Below are positions 62,887 through 64,000 of a DNA stretch of 64,000 nucleotides, in pieces. Origin of the DNA: Myxocyprinus asiaticus (Eukaryota > Chordata > Actinopteri > Cypriniformes > Catostomidae); assembly GCF_019703515.2 (NCBI RefSeq), contig NC_059373.1, positions 11,257,281 through 11,321,280 on the forward strand. Reading direction: 5' to 3'. The position numbers and the translations under genes were made by a program. The notes beneath the pieces were generated by a model. It was not told the origin of the DNA and did not search any database. It was given only the letters and a program-made list of their open reading frames with translations. How positions within the stretch are numbered: the stretch's first letter is position 1; each line of letters starts with the position of its first letter.

Positions 62887-64000
62887 AAATTTGAAATTAT
62901 GTGATGATTAGGTATCTGTCATCTTTAAATGTAAAATATCATGCTTCAAATGTGTGCTCACCACCCTGTGCAGAGATACAATCTAAAGCATGAATGTTAG
63001 TTAAATTCCAGAAATGCAAATGTTCTTATCAGCATTAGAATGTAATGTAATATGGATAAAGATAAAAAGCAGCTGTAATACACTGTTTTCCACTGTTTTT
63101 AAAAAGGTTTAATTTATTTATTTGTGCATTTTACAACAGCTTCGAACGTGGCTCATCAAATCCAAATTGAGAGTCGGAACTTCATTTAACATTATAAAAT
63201 TATGTTTTTCTATCCAGTCATCAGAAGGCTGGTTTGTAATGTTCCTCTTCAGTGCTTATGTTTTATCCTTGTTTTTTTTGTTGTTTTTTTTGCTTTAAAG
63301 TCTGTAGGTTCAGCCTGTGCTATTACAGCGTCAGCTGGTTGCACACCGAGTCATCGTTGAAAGATCAACAGATAGCAAATGTCGTGAGATTGCATTAAAA
63401 TGGGAAAGACAGCTGTGGTGTTTCAGCATAATTGTGTCTGTATTACATAATCAGAAGGCATTTAAGATATGATTAGATGATTAACGATTTTTTTAATAAT
63501 GCTTATTAGAAAGCAAATAGAATCATTTTCTATTCAAGTGGACTTTGGAACCCCACTGTATGTAAACTGGAACAACAATTTGCCTAACATTGTCACATGC
63601 AGAAAATGTTACATATCTGTTATCTTAAAGGGAGCTTTAAACTGAGCCAGCACAACACTTTACAATAGAGTATTTTGTTCGAGCCTCAGATTAAATCATG
63701 AGTTTGTGATTGAATTAGCCTCTGATGTTTGGTTTCATTATCAGCATCAGAATCACAAGACAACCAAGAGATGCTCTCTGTGCTTTCTAATCATGCTGTA
63801 AGTTGAAATGCATCACCAAGTGCTGCTGCTGTATGGGATTGCATGCAAATATTTAGTATGTTATAATTGATTTCAGACACCTGAAGTGGTCATGCGGCCA
63901 TGACAGATCATATACTGTAATTGCACTGTTACGCCTAGATGTGCATTGATATTCAACTATGGTATATACCATAGTTACCTCATATTCATGTGTTTATCTC
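62887..64000. other. Sequence downstream of nudcd1
   Basis: Low repeat content, no ORF of note. No neighbouring gene reached before the window ends. Confidence 0.5.

Overview
The window is vertebrate nuclear DNA, almost certainly from a teleost and most likely a cyprinid. The evidence is intron-containing vertebrate genes, AT-rich intergenic sequence with dinucleotide microsatellites, and a repeat load typical of carp-like fishes: Tc1-like elements, hAT-type elements, foldback MITEs, a tRNA-derived SINE, an L2/CR1-type LINE and a DIRS element. There are no bacterial features.

Three host loci are recognisable. (1) gdf6, a BMP-family growth factor, on the minus strand at 8,811-10,866. It has two exons, an open frame of 414 codons and all seven mature-domain cysteines, and looks functional. 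(2) A pkhd1l1 (fibrocystin-L) relic on the minus strand at 12,464-22,989. It keeps the signal-peptide exon, the first IPT/TIG exons, PA14-region exons and a block that looks like the gene's C-terminus with one membrane helix and a very short tail. Most of the usual ~4,200-residue protein is missing. The relic also has in-frame stops, a frameshift, a deletion and a SINE inserted into an exon. (3) A nudcd1 relic on the plus strand at 26,426-62,161. Six exons are recognisable, at least four with frame-breaking lesions; the first exon and the exons before the last are missing. The order gdf6(-), pkhd1l1(-), nudcd1(+) keeps the divergent pkhd1l1/nudcd1 arrangement known in vertebrates (from memory), but eny2, which normally lies between them, was not found. 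My reading is one copy of a duplicated block in which gdf6 was kept and its neighbours are dying. The exons are still easy to read, which suggests fairly recent loss, for example after a cyprinid polyploidy.

Layout: 1-8.8 kb, gene-free downstream flank of gdf6 with MITE and SINE pieces; 8.8-10.9 kb, gdf6; 12.5-23 kb, pkhd1l1 relic; 24.0-25.7 kb, dead Tc1-like element; 26.4-46.8 kb, nudcd1 exons separated by a THAP-like-ORF TTAA element, a nested hAT/MITE/hAT stack, a second Tc1-like element, foldback MITEs and a three-level nest at 40.1-43.2 kb; 47.0-50.8 kb, an internally deleted DIRS retroelement with recognisable ends and internal complementary region; 50.8-58.4 kb, MITEs and a truncated third Tc1-like element; 59.05-61.7 kb, a LINE on the minus strand; 61.9-62.2 kb, the intact last exon of nudcd1; then a foldback MITE and unique sequence.

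Family assignments rest on reading translated motifs by eye and on remembered family sequences. No search was run, so percent identities are not given and gdf6a versus gdf6b is left open.
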